64,000 bases of DNA, from the NCBI GenBank assembly GCA_910574455.1, contig CAJSYZ010000009.1, forward strand, positions 1,054,001 through 1,118,000, given 5' to 3'. Below are positions 19,904 through 30,400 of the stretch, piece by piece; the first letter of the stretch is position 1, and every line of letters begins with the position of its first letter. Under the pieces are notes generated by a model. The model was given only the letters and a program-made list of their open reading frames with translations. It was not told the origin of the DNA and did no database searches. Made by a program: the position numbers and the translations under genes. This stretch comes from Trichaptum fuscoviolaceum (Eukaryota; Basidiomycota; Agaricomycetes; Hymenochaetales; Trichaptaceae).

Positions 19904-21149
19904 TTGACACACTTCGTGTCCTTCAGTGGAATGCTGCCCACTCATTAGCAGCAATTCATTCTCTTTTTCCTCTTCTTGCTGACAACACCCGCCCCCCACA
20001 CCTTCTACTTATCCAGGAACCGCCCTGGTACAAGATTGGTACCCAACCCTCACTGACTAACCCAGATGGAGATGACGTCTTCAATGTCCCCTCTATTCCA
20101 GGTTACGTCCCCTGCCTCCCACCGGCCACCCGTCCGCGAGTGGTTACTTACGTTTCACGGTCCCTCCCAACACACTCATGGTCTATCGTTGGTGCAGCGT
20201 CACATGGCACTGATGTCCTGACTATTGAGGTTCGCTCTACCCATACTGTCCGCCTCTGCAATTACTACGGTCAGGAGGCTCCAGAGCGCACCGCCCCAAC
20301 CCCCACTTACCCAGGTGAGTCGTTTCTCTTCAGTCTCACCCCGGCAATAGCCGCTTCCCTAACGATTGCTGGCGACTTCAATCGCCGGCATCGTTCCTGG
20401 TCAGAGTTGCCATGTTCCAATGCCGAGTCAAACAGGGGGCAACCCTTGGATGACTTCTTCCGAGAGCATGGACATGAGCCTGCCCATCACCCAGATGTGG
20501 ATACTCATCCGGGTAAAGATGGGCCGCGTTGTCCAATCGATATGGTCTGGACTGCGCCCAATATCCCACCAGAGCAGGTGATGGACACATTCACCAGCTC
20601 CCACTCCGCTCTCTCAGACCACACCCTACTCACATGGGAGGTGCCAGTTGGACCGTTCGTCCACCTTCCACGGCCCCCCAGACTGTCTAAAGATGACAGA
20701 GAGGCGTGGTGTGCTACTGCCTTCCCCTTGCTGCATGAGGCGTTCGCGCTTCCTGCGTCAGACAAGGCTGAACTAGATGCCAAAGCCAAAGCCATTCAAT
20801 CTGCAATGGTGGCAGCGATGGAATCAATGACTAAACCCAGAAAGCGCTCCAAGACAGAGGTCCCCTGGTGGTCTCCTGAGTGCTCATCCTCACTCGCGGC
20901 AATTAAGGACACCCCTACCGCCCGTTTGCGCGCCGCTGCTAAACGCGCCTTCAAAGCTACCACCAGAGCAGCGCGTCGTGTGTTCTATGCAGAACAGGTC
21001 AAAGACGCCAATTCCACCAACATCTGGAGCTGGGCCAAGCGCGGCCTTGGTATCCGCCCTACTCCTGTGCCTTCGCTGAGGAAACCAGACGGCACCTTCA
21101 CCACTACTGAGCAGGAGAAAGCTGAGTTGTTCCATTCTACCTACTTTCC
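19900..21149 (+). pseudogene. LINE E ORF2, endonuclease part only
   Basis: Open from the ATG that overlaps the ORF1 stop through the whole APE endonuclease and the basic linker; lost at 21149 on entry into the oppositely oriented LINE H. About 416 codons remain of 1,335. The endonuclease motifs are intact, so an EN-only product could be encoded, but nothing shows that it is made. Confidence 0.9.
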
Positions 21150-21509
21150 TTTTTTTTTTTTTTTTTTTTTTTGGCTTTATTATTCCTGCGCGCATAGCTA
21201 AGTACATGACCTATCTACGACGGAGGCGCCCGCCATCGAGGTAAACTACGAAACTGGGCGGGAGGTGCCCGCCACCGAAGGTGGCGGCTAAGTGGGCGCA
21301 CCGCCTATTAAAGAAGGGAAAAGGAAGAGGAGAGATTGGTTTACATATCACCACGCCCATGTCAAGGTGCAGGTGAACCTACACTACAAGCACAGACGAG
21401 GTTTAGAAAAGAGGGCGCGTCCGGGCACAGTACCTGGGCGTTAACCTGGGTAGAGCACCGTTCTGTCTGGGATCACTGGTGCCTCATACATAAAAAGAAG
21501 TAAGTTGCA
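21150..21509 (-). other. LINE H 3'UTR and poly(A)
   Basis: Poly(T) 21150-21172 on the plus strand is the A tail of H. The 3'UTR is collinear with that of D, including the 8 bp hairpin. Confidence 0.85.
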
Positions 21510-23158
21510 TCAAAGATCAAGAGGGGGGTCTGAAACGTGACCGTTAAAATCATAAAGATCCGGGTCCGTGTCCTGAGTGCGTGGTCCAAGGGCGCGCCGT
21601 ACGTACACACAAAGGGTTGTTAGGTCCATGTCCTGGTCGGTTGGGAGTCCATCTAGCTCCATCATCGCAAATGCAAGGCGGATGGCAGCTGAGGTGCGCT
21701 GAGTGGGGCGGTCGAGATGCTTAGTGAACTTAAGCCACTTGCGAATCACGTCGATAAGGGGTTCGTCTGCCCACTCTGTGTGGTGGGCTGGGAGTGGGGT
21801 GCCTTTAGGCCAGACCTTTCCAATCCAAGGGCGGAAAGTCTCGCAACCACCAAGTATGTGGGCGGCGGTCTGGGCAGGCCAAGGGGGATGATTGTGCCAA
21901 CGACAGTAGGTGATCAGGCCGTTTCTGCGCCTATATTCTGGGCTCATGCGCATCCAGTACGCCCCAAAGGGGCCAGCGCAGCAGAGAACTTGAGCAACTG
22001 CTGAAATCTCAGCGCGGGGGTAGGTGTCCGACATCTCCATGAGTGCGCGCGGACGTCGTTTTGGTGGGCCTGTGATTGCCAAGTATTTGTCGGCGGTTGA
22101 GGCAGTGGCATGGGCAAGATGGGCCTCCCATTGCTTCTGGGCGTTGAGGGTGTTCTGCTCGCGGAGGGCGGATATCGAAGGAAGGGAAGATGAGGGTGGC
22201 AGTTCTGTGGCTTTCTTTGCCTCTTCATCAGCCCATTCGTTTCCTGGGATGCCTGAGTGACCCGGGCACCAGTGAAACTCGATTTTGAGGTTGGGATGAA
22301 TGTCCAGCAGGTTGGTGATACCTGCTTTCCAAGCGAGTAGTAAGTGGGCGCCAGGTGCTGATGGCCAGTCGCGGACAAGGCGAAGGGCGGTTAGCGAATC
22401 TGACATGAAGACAATGGACTCCACTTCCAGGAGGTGGCGGCCGAAGTGAGAGGCGGCCCAAGCTGGAGCGGACGCAAGGGAGAAGATCTCAGCGTCAGTG
22501 GCAGTGGCGATTTTGGGGGAAGCGCAGTGTCTGAAGCCCAAGCGATGGTGACCGCGCATAGCGACAATTGCTGAGCCAGACTTGTGCTCGAGTCTGGAGC
22601 CGTCTGTGAAGATCTGGACGGAGGTGGTGGTGCACAGAGAGTTGGCAGATGCGACAAACGCCTGGCGAGTGTCAGTGTCAACGGGACCGGCAGGGATGGC
22701 AAATTTGAGGCGTCCGCCAGCAAAGGCAAGTGGATCCTCCCAGGGAGAGTGTATGTACGCAGGGACCTGTTGGGCAATCGGGACACGGTCGGCAAGCGAA
22801 GAAGAGTACAGGCGTGGTTTTTGTGCTGCAGGAATAGCACGTCTACCTACAGAATGAGGAGTGCGCCAAAGGCGAAGAGCATGATTAGTTTTAAGATAAT
22901 TGAAATAAAACTGAAACGGGGGCATAGAGCAAAGATAGTTGGTGCTTAGCGGTGAAGCGCCTCGGTAAACACCAAGGATCCACCTGCAAGCGGTGTTTTG
23001 GACACCCTGTAGACGAGCCACAAGGGTCTTCTGGCGGGTGCCAGTGTACCAAACCGGCGCAGCCCATGCAAGGACTGTTCTGACGCAGGCTGAGTAGAGC
23101 TGGCGAAGGTTGAGGGCGGACATGCCTCGCTCTGTGTTGGCGAGCAGGCGAATGGCAG
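21510..23158 (-). pseudogene. LINE H ORF2, RNase H part
   Basis: C-terminal third of ORF2 read from 23158 to the stop at 21510-21512. It carries the RNase H motifs (FTDGS, TDAE, MSDS, HSG...ADE) and the Cys/His C-terminus, with no break inside this piece. It is separated from the RT part by the element at 23159-25609; removing that and one GGCAG copy restores collinearity with D. An open frame reads upstream into the inserted element, which is accidental. Confidence 0.9.
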
Positions 23159-23530
23159 TGTCGGGATCCCCCAGGACCCCAACATGTCTAAAGCAATCTC
23201 GAACAGAACCCGGTATACTGAAACCCAAAATCGCGACCTTGGCTAAGATCCCGAAAGGATCCCCCGCTCTCTGATCCCAGAAGAACCTCTGCTTCGCCAT
23301 GCATTCTCCTGCTAAGAGTTCCGCCCCGCTATGACCTCCTCGCCCCTGCTTGTCCTCGCCCACGTCTCCTCGTCAGTCCCCCGCCTCGTCCCCGTGTCTA
23401 GATCCAGCCCTAGCCCGTCTCGTCGTTCCCCCGACTCTAGGATGATCCCCCGCTCGCTCCCCGCTCCCGTCATGCTCTGTTCCCCCGCTCCAGCGAACCC
23501 CGTACCTCGCCATAGTCCCGAAGTCACTCA

Positions 23531-23583
23531 CCATAGCCACAGCCATAGCCATAGCCTGCCACAGCCATAGCCATAGCCATAGC
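23531..23583. repeat. CCATAG hexamer microsatellite
   Basis: Irregular run of CCATAG and CCACAG units inside the 2,451 bp LTR-like element. Confidence 0.85.
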
Positions 23584-24243
23584 TATCCCAGACCTCGTAG
23601 GTTCTCGACTATGCCCGGATACCAGATCCCGGCCTTGCGTCCACAGTCATGAAGTGCAGTTAGGAGATTGATCCACTGCGTCCAAGCCGACCTCTGTCTG
23701 GCCTTGAGTAAGCCAACACGACAGCGGTCAAGGATTGCTATCCTGCAATCCTGCCCGGTCACGAACCCTGCCCTGCGCTCGTCCTGCCACGGTGCCCTAG
23801 CTAACCCCTTCGACATCCTGTGCCTCTCGACCTGCCCTTGTTCGTCCACAGCCTGCCCCGCCAGGAATCCCGTCTCGCCGCGAACGCTGTCAAGCGTCCC
23901 CTCTGACAATCCCGCAACCCACGCTCGTTCACGGTTGGAGTCCTGTCAAGACTCCCCCACTCGTCCCGGTTGGAGTCCCGCCAAACTCCCCCCGCTCGTT
24001 TCCCGACTAGAGTCTCGCCAGACTCCCCCGCTCATTCCCGGTAGAAACCCCGCTCGCTTCCCGGTTGGAATCCCGCTCCTTTCCCCCGCACGATCCCAGT
24101 CAAAATCCCGCTCGTTTCCCGCCTCGCGTCCCGTCTCGAATCCCTGCGCAAATCCCCCGCAGGATTCCCGCCTTCGATCTCGCCGCGATTCCCATCGCAA
24201 CCCCAGCTAAGTTCCCGCTCTGATTCCCGAAAGATTCCCACTA

Positions 24244-24343
24244 TGATTCCCGGTCGAACCCTGTCTCGATTCCCGGTCGAAACCCGAACTCGATTCCCAG
24301 TCGAAACCCGAACTCGATTCCCGGTCGAAACCCGAACCAGATT
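24244..24343. repeat. About 24 bp tandem repeat, four units
   Basis: Units of the form GATTCCCGGTCGAAACCCGA followed by ACTC, four in a row with few changes, within a wider field of degenerate ATTCCCG-containing repeats (about 23990-24360). Confidence 0.8.
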
Positions 24344-25154
24344 CCCTGCATGATCCCGTCGCGAATCGCGCGAGTTTCCTGTCGTCCAAGGGAAACCCCT
24401 TAGCTTCCCCGCTCCTTGATGCTAACCTCGTCTTGAGATAGCCCCAGGTGATTGGCCTGGCCACGCACGTGCCAGCCAACTAGTCTCGTTAGTAGCGTCC
24501 TGTCCCGGCCCGCAGACCACATTCCCGCCACCCCGTGTGCGGGATTGATCTCATTGTCCACAAGGACTCGAACCCCATCCTTAGTCGCCCTGCCCCGCGC
24601 GCGCCTCGCGATTAGGCTTCGTTACGACATCGAAGCACCGGCTTCTTCGAAGTTGGTCCCTGTCGATCTCCCGCGACCCTGATCCACGCCAGAAGTTGCC
24701 TGCAACTTATCCCGAGACGATGTATGCATTACATCCGCCCCCCACGTTCGTTACCCCGCTGCCTGTGCGCCAGCTTGATACCTCGCGCACAATTACATTC
24801 CTTTAGTTCTCTTTGTTTCACTTGACCATGCTTCACGCTCGTTCCCTTAGATCTTGCCCAGATGTTCCCGCACCGAATCCCGAATCCCGGATTCACGTCA
24901 CTGTATGAGCGGCCTTCGCCCGCAAGATTGTGTAACTAGTTAGTTGCGCGTTTGTGCATGCCCGTTCCTTGTAGATTCTGCCCAGTAGATAAATACCTGT
25001 CGCCACCGTAAGGAGCACTCACTTTTGTCCTCTTGTCGAGTGCTTCCTTAGGGAACCTCCTCCTGATAACCGAAGTGTTGCCTTGAGATCCCGGTTATCC
25101 TGAGCTCTCTGCTCCTGTCCTGAGCACGCCTGCTCTCTGGCTCTCTTGTCTCTG

Positions 25155-25350
25155 TCTTGTCCCGGATCCCGCTCTGCAAATCCCGCTCTGAGTCCTGCCC
25201 AGAATCCCGCTCTGAGATTCCCGCCAGAATCCCGCTCTGCAATTCCCGCCAAAGTCCCGAACGATTCCCGCTCTGCGATCCCTGCACGAATCCAGATTCC
25301 CGCACGAATCCAGATTCCCGCGTGAATCCAGATTCCCGCCAGAATCCCGC
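25155..25350. repeat. Degenerate ATCCCGCTCTG / AATCCAGATTCCCG repeats
   Basis: About 15 short units of 14-24 bp based on the word ATTCCCG or ATCCCGCTCTG. They lie downstream of the putative TATA of the LTR-like element, so in its R-U5 part if it is in plus orientation. Confidence 0.7.
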
Positions 25351-25609
25351 TTGGCATTTCCCCGCGTCTCGACTCTGTCTCCCTGCGCCTCGACTCTGCC
25401 TCCCCCGCCTCGACTCTGACTCCGTCCCGTCCTCGCCTTGAGCCCCCTTGCGTCTCGCCCCCGTAGCCCCGCTCCCCGCGCGACTCCGTTGGCGTTGTAG
25501 CGTCCTTAACGGTTCCCCTTCGCCTTCTCCGCTGCCGCGCGCTCTCCCAGGCCTTGCCCCGGAAGCCGCTAACGCGCCCCGGCCCCCAGGTTCCCCCCAG
25601 GTCGTAACA

Positions 25610-25790
25610 GGCAGCGAGTGTTGAGAGGCCCTTGGAGCGCATGCGCTCAACATGGGGTTTGAAAGACAAGGCCGGGTCCCACCAGATCCCCAACCACCGA
25701 AGTGGGATGGAGGGCTTAATGAGAGTGTCCTCGTCGAGTTGGACGCCCCGGGAGTCCCAGCCGCGATATCTGTGGCGACGCCCAGGGGGG
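25610..25790 (-). pseudogene. LINE H ORF2, end of RT domain
   Basis: A 181 bp piece of the RT-RNase H linker of LINE H, trapped between the LTR-like element (left) and the poly(T) of LINE G (right). The ORF2 frame is open. Confidence 0.88.
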
Positions 25791-26134
25791 TTTTTTTTTT
25801 TTTTTTTTTTTTTTTGGCTTTATTATTCCTGCAGCATAGCTAAGTACATGACCTATCTACAACGGAGGCGCCCGTCATCGAGGTAAACTACGAAACTGGG
25901 CGGGAGGTGGCGGCTAAGTGGGCGCACCGCCTATTAAAGAAGGGAAAAGGAAGAGGAGAGATTGGTATACATATCACCACGCCCATGTCAAGGCGCAGGT
26001 GAACCTACACTACAAGCACAGACAAAGTTTAGAAAAGAGGGCGCGTCCGGGCACAGTACCTGGGCGTTAACCTGGGTAAAGCACCGTTCTGTCTGGGATC
26101 GCTGGTGCCTCATACATAAAAGAAGTAAGTTGCA
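25791..26134 (-). other. LINE G 3'UTR with deleted hairpin arm
   Basis: As in the other copies, but around 25908-25915 the plus strand reads GGGAGGTGGCGGCTAAG where others have 14 extra bases, so one arm and the loop of the 8 bp hairpin are gone, probably by a slip between GGTG repeats. Confidence 0.8.
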
Positions 26135-27170
26135 TCAAAGATCAAGAGGAGGGTCTGAAACGTGACCGTTAAAATCATAAAGATCCGGGTCCGTGTCCTG
26201 AGTGCGTGGTCCAAGGGCGCGCCGTACGTACACACGAAGGGTCGTTAGGTCCATGTCCTGGTCGGTTGGGAGTCCATCTAGCTCCATCATTGCAAATGCA
26301 AGGCGGATGGCAGCTGAGGTGCGCTGAGTGGGGCGGTCGAGATGCTTAGTGAACTTAAGCCACTTGCGGATCACGTCGATGAGGGGTTCATCTGCCCACT
26401 CTGTGTGGTGGGCTGGGAGTGGGGTGCCTTTGGGCCAGACCTTACCAATCCAAGGGCGGAAAGTCTCGCAACCACCAAGTATGTGGGCGGCGGTCTGGGC
26501 AGGCCAAGGGGGGTGATTGTGCCAACGACAGTAGGTGATCAGGCCGTTTCTGCGCCTATATTCTGGGCTCATGCGCATCCAGTACGCCCCGAAGGGGCCA
26601 GCGCAGCAGAGGACTTGAGCAACTGCTGAAATCTCAGCGCGGGGGTAGGTGTCCGACATCTCCATGAGTGCGCGCGGACGACGTTTTGGTGGGCCTGTGA
26701 TTGCCAAGTACTTGTCGGCAGTTGAGGCAGTAGCATGGGCGAGGTGAGCCTCCCATTGCTTCTGGGCGTTGAGGGTGTTCTGCTCGCGGAGGGCGGATAT
26801 CGAAGGAAGGGAAGATGAGGGTGGCAGTTCTGTGGCTTTCTTTGCCTCTTCATCAGCCCATTCGTTTCCTGGGACGCCTGAGTGACCCGGGCACCAGTGA
26901 AACTCGATTTTGAGGTTGGGATGAATGTCCAGCAGGTTGGTGATACCTGCTTTCCAAGCGAGTAGTAAGTGGGCGCCAGGTGCTGATGGCCAGTTGCGGA
27001 CAAGGCGAAGGGCGGTTAGCGAATCTGACATGAAGACAATGGACTCCACTTCCAGGAGGTGGCGGCCAAAGTGAGAGGCGGCCCAAGCTGGAGCAGACGC
27101 AAGGGAGAAGATCTCAGCGTCAGTGGCAGTGGCGATTTTGGGGGAAGCGCAGTGTCTGAAGCCCAAGCGA

Positions 27171-27432
27171 TGTAAACGGCACACTTCTCAGACAGAGTCT
27201 GCAGTGATAGTGTAAGTGCTATATTCTAAATCTAACATACAATAATTACATACCTGCAGTGATAGTGTAAGTGCTAAAGGTGCACAGGGACGTATCACTG
27301 CAGTATATATGTTACTTTCTTAGGGGGTTAAATGTTCCCACGCTAGTGTACTAAGAGTCCGTGAATGAAGTAATGAATAAATGTAAAGAACAATAAGAAG
27401 AGATAAATAGAGAGGAATAAGTCACTTCAACA
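27171..27432 (-). repeat. copia1 3' LTR
   Basis: 262 bp. It contains two copies of a 22 bp direct repeat (27199-27220 and 27254-27275) based on CTGCAGTGATAGTG and a TATATA stretch. Abuts the polypurine tract at 27433-27440. Confidence 0.96.
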
Positions 27433-30400
27433 CTCCCCCCTGACCGAAGTCATCTCTATTTTTTGAAGTCCAAGTAAACTGCACATAGTCTGCACTTTGA
27501 CCCGCCCAAGGGCTTTGGTCATAATGTCAGCAGGCATGTCAGCAGTAGAAAGATAAACAATAGAAATATGTCCATATTCAACCGCATCTCTAAGCCAGTA
27601 GTAGCGAAGATCAAGATGCTTCATCCGGCCATGGTGCTCTGGATTATTAGCAACAGCAATGGCAGATTGGTTGTCAACATAGAGTGTAGAAGGTGAATCA
27701 AAAGTATAGCCAAATTCAGAAAACAAGTTGCGAAGCCAGAGAATTTCTTGTCCTGCTGAACAAGCTGAGACAAACTCTGCTTCTGTAGTAGAAAGCGTAA
27801 CAATGCCTTGCAATTTGCTTGCCCAGCTAATTGCACCAGTTCCCATCTTCACAACCATCCCAGAGGTGGACCTGCCATTGTCAACATTGCCGCCATGATC
27901 TGCATCAGAGTATGTAGTAAACAGCTCATCAGCATTTGGATCAGGCGCATATGTGATTCGCATGTCCTTAGTCCCCTGGAGATACCGGCATAGGTGTTTA
28001 GCTGCTTTCCAGTGGGCCATGCCAGGATTAGACATGTAGCGAGCAAGGACACCAACTGCATAGGCAATATCAGGCCGGGTTGCTGTGGCTAGATACATGA
28101 GGGCGCCAACTAGTTGACTGTAGGGAATATTTTGCATTTCCGCAAGTTCTTTCTTAGTCTTGGGCGCCATGTCCTTGCTGAGCTTAAGGCCTTCTGGTAG
28201 AGGAGTGGTGACTGTGCTGCATGAACCAAGGTTGAAGCGCTCCAGAATGTCAATGATGTACTGGCGCTGAGAAATGGTGAGAGTACGTGTTTTCCGGTTT
28301 CTCTGAATGTGAACACCCAGTAGGAATGAAGTTGGTCCCAGGTCATGCAGCTTGAAGTGCTTGGCTAGCTCGTCTTTGACAAACTCATAGTTGTCCTTAT
28401 GCTTGCAGGCAATGGTCATGTCATCCACATAGACGGGTATGATGATGCGCACATCACCCCGCTTGTAGACCCAAATACTGTGGTCACATCTGACAAGCGC
28501 AAATGACATGCCTTGCAGCACAGAGTTGAGTTTCTTGTGCCACTGTCTACCAGCCTGCTTTAAGCCGTAGAGAGACTTGACAAGCTTCAGCACATAGCCA
28601 CGCCCAAAGTGCTCCTTGAATCCTTCCGGTTGTTGCATGTAGACATCATGGTCCATTTCGCCATTGAGAAACGCAGTTGATATGTCAAGACTGTACAACT
28701 CAAGGTTCTCAATTGCTGCAAGCGCCAGGATAGCGCGCAGTGCTGCCCACTTGGCTGTAGGCGCAAACACTTGAGAGAATTCAAGTCCCGGACGTTGGGA
28801 GAATCCCTTAGCAACAAGTCGCGCTTTGTACCGGTCAACAGATCCATCAGCCTTTCTCTTCAGCTTAAACACCCAGCGGTTTCCAATGGCCTTCCTTCCT
28901 TCTGGCAGTCTAACCGGCTCAAATGTCCCATTCTCAATGAGACTCATGAACTCCTCTGCCGCTGCTTGCTCCCAATCATGCGCATCATGTCTGCCTTTTA
29001 TATCTTTCCACTGAAGTGGTTCTCCACTATTAGCCGCAAGCGCATTCTCAGATGTCTCTAGCATGTGCTCAAACGCCTCTTCAAACGTAAGCAGCAGCTC
29101 CTCTTCATCAACTGACATTGTGTCATCATCATATCCATGAGTGAAATCCAATGGATCATCTGAGGATGGTTCAGGCGACTGAGATTGCCCAACTGTTGGT
29201 TCCTCAGAATGTCTGGCTGGTGGTTCAGCAGGGCGTGGTATGCGTCTGCCTGGATAGTCCATGAGTGGGTTGATGAGAGCGTCGCGTCTGGTGAAGTAAG
29301 GGCGCGGAGTGAGAGTATGTGGCATTTTAGGCCATGGTATGCTTGGCCTGGCGCGCTTTGGTGTAGGAGAGGCAGGAGGAGTGGATTCACGCTTGATGCG
29401 AGGTGCTGGTGGAGGAGATGGCGGTTTATGTGCAGGCGGATCAGGTGCAGCAGGAGGCGGCTCTGGTATGTCTGGAGTTGGTTGACGAGGTGGTATGTCA
29501 TTGTCATCACTGTCATTGTCTGGAGGTGGCTGACGCGGAGGAGGTAGATCATCGGACTCATCATCGGAGTCATCAACGATGAAGTGTTGTAGCCCCCCCT
29601 GATCTAGGTCATCCGCTTCAAGCCTCAGATCAACTGGCGTTTTTGAGTTGCCAGGGAATTTACTTTCATCAAAGACAGCAGAGTCACTGATGATTTCCTT
29701 CTGAGTGACAGGATTCCAGAATAGCCAGCCTTTGTACTCAGCGGGGTAGCCAATAAAGATGCACTTGCTATAGTGTGGCTCCAGTTGCTTGCGCTGATCC
29801 TTCTGCAGATTCACATATGCAGTACATCCAAAGACGCGAAGATGAGTGACATCTGGCTTAGATTTTTGCCAGAGAGAGAGCGGAGTAGCAAAGTTGACAT
29901 TAGCAGATGTGGGAGAACGGTTCCGTGTATGGACAAAGGTGGACACTGCATCCCACCAGAATGTGGGAGGGAGACGCGCCTCATTGAGCATGGCAGTGAT
30001 GCCCTCCGAGATGGTGCGGTTAGCGCGCTCAGCAACACCGTTCTGGTGAGGCTCGTTGCGCACAGTGTGTTGTCGCTGGATGCCTTTCTTAAGACATAAT
30101 TCATCCCATGCTTTAGGCATGTATTCGCCTCCTTTGTCATCGCGTATGGCTTTTATGCGGACGCCAGTCTGGTTCTCTGCATATGCCATAAACTTCTGAA
30201 ACGCGCCAAACGCTTCACTCTTCTTCTTCAGCGGAAGTACAACCCAGGCGCGACTGTAATCATCAATAAAGGTGATCCAGTATTTATACCCATGTCTTGA
30301 CTGAGTGCGGAGGGGGCCATGCACATCAGAGTGCACTAACTGCAAAACCGCAGTGGCCCGAGTGTTGGCTTTCTTAGGCACTTTGGCCCGATGAAGTTTG

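Larger units (their letters stand above)
17930..21149 (+). mobile_element. LINE copy E, lacking the 3' half
   Basis: Begins ten or eleven bases before the ORF1 ATG (most of the 5'UTR is missing), carries ORF1 and the endonuclease part of ORF2, and stops in the linker before RT where the poly(T) of LINE H begins. The RT, RNase H, 3'UTR and poly(A) are not found at the far side of H (42073), where minus-strand LINE L lies instead. Confidence 0.9.
23159..25609. mobile_element. 2,451 bp solo LTR or non-autonomous LTR element
   Basis: Inserted in LINE H with a 5 bp duplication GGCAG (23154-23158, 25610-25614), beginning TGTCGGG and ending CGTAACA, so it has the TG...CA ends and 5 bp duplication of LTR retrotransposons. 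I see no long coding region with retroviral motifs and no second copy of either end inside, so a very large solo LTR is the first choice; a coding-free LARD or TRIM element with short LTRs I missed is possible. A TATA-like GATAAATA lies at 24988-24995, followed by a GAGCACTC...GTCGAGTGC region, which would fit plus orientation with U3 of about 1.8 kb. Confidence 0.7.

Noticed and set aside
21150..21172. Poly(T) tracts as polymerase III terminators
   Set aside because: They are the A tails of minus-strand LINEs, followed by the LINE 3'UTR in reverse complement.
23668..24210. Plus-strand 180-codon frame rich in Pro/Ser/Arg
   Set aside because: Produced by ATTCCCG-type repeats of the LTR-like element; no motif.
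25019..25693. Minus-strand frames of 201 and 224 codons over 25019-25693
   Set aside because: They run from LINE H into the minisatellite of the LTR-like element; the residues are repeat translations (RESG/SGILAGI type), not a protein family.
27199..27275. CRISPR-like array of short repeats
   Set aside because: Only two copies per LTR, in a eukaryotic retroelement.
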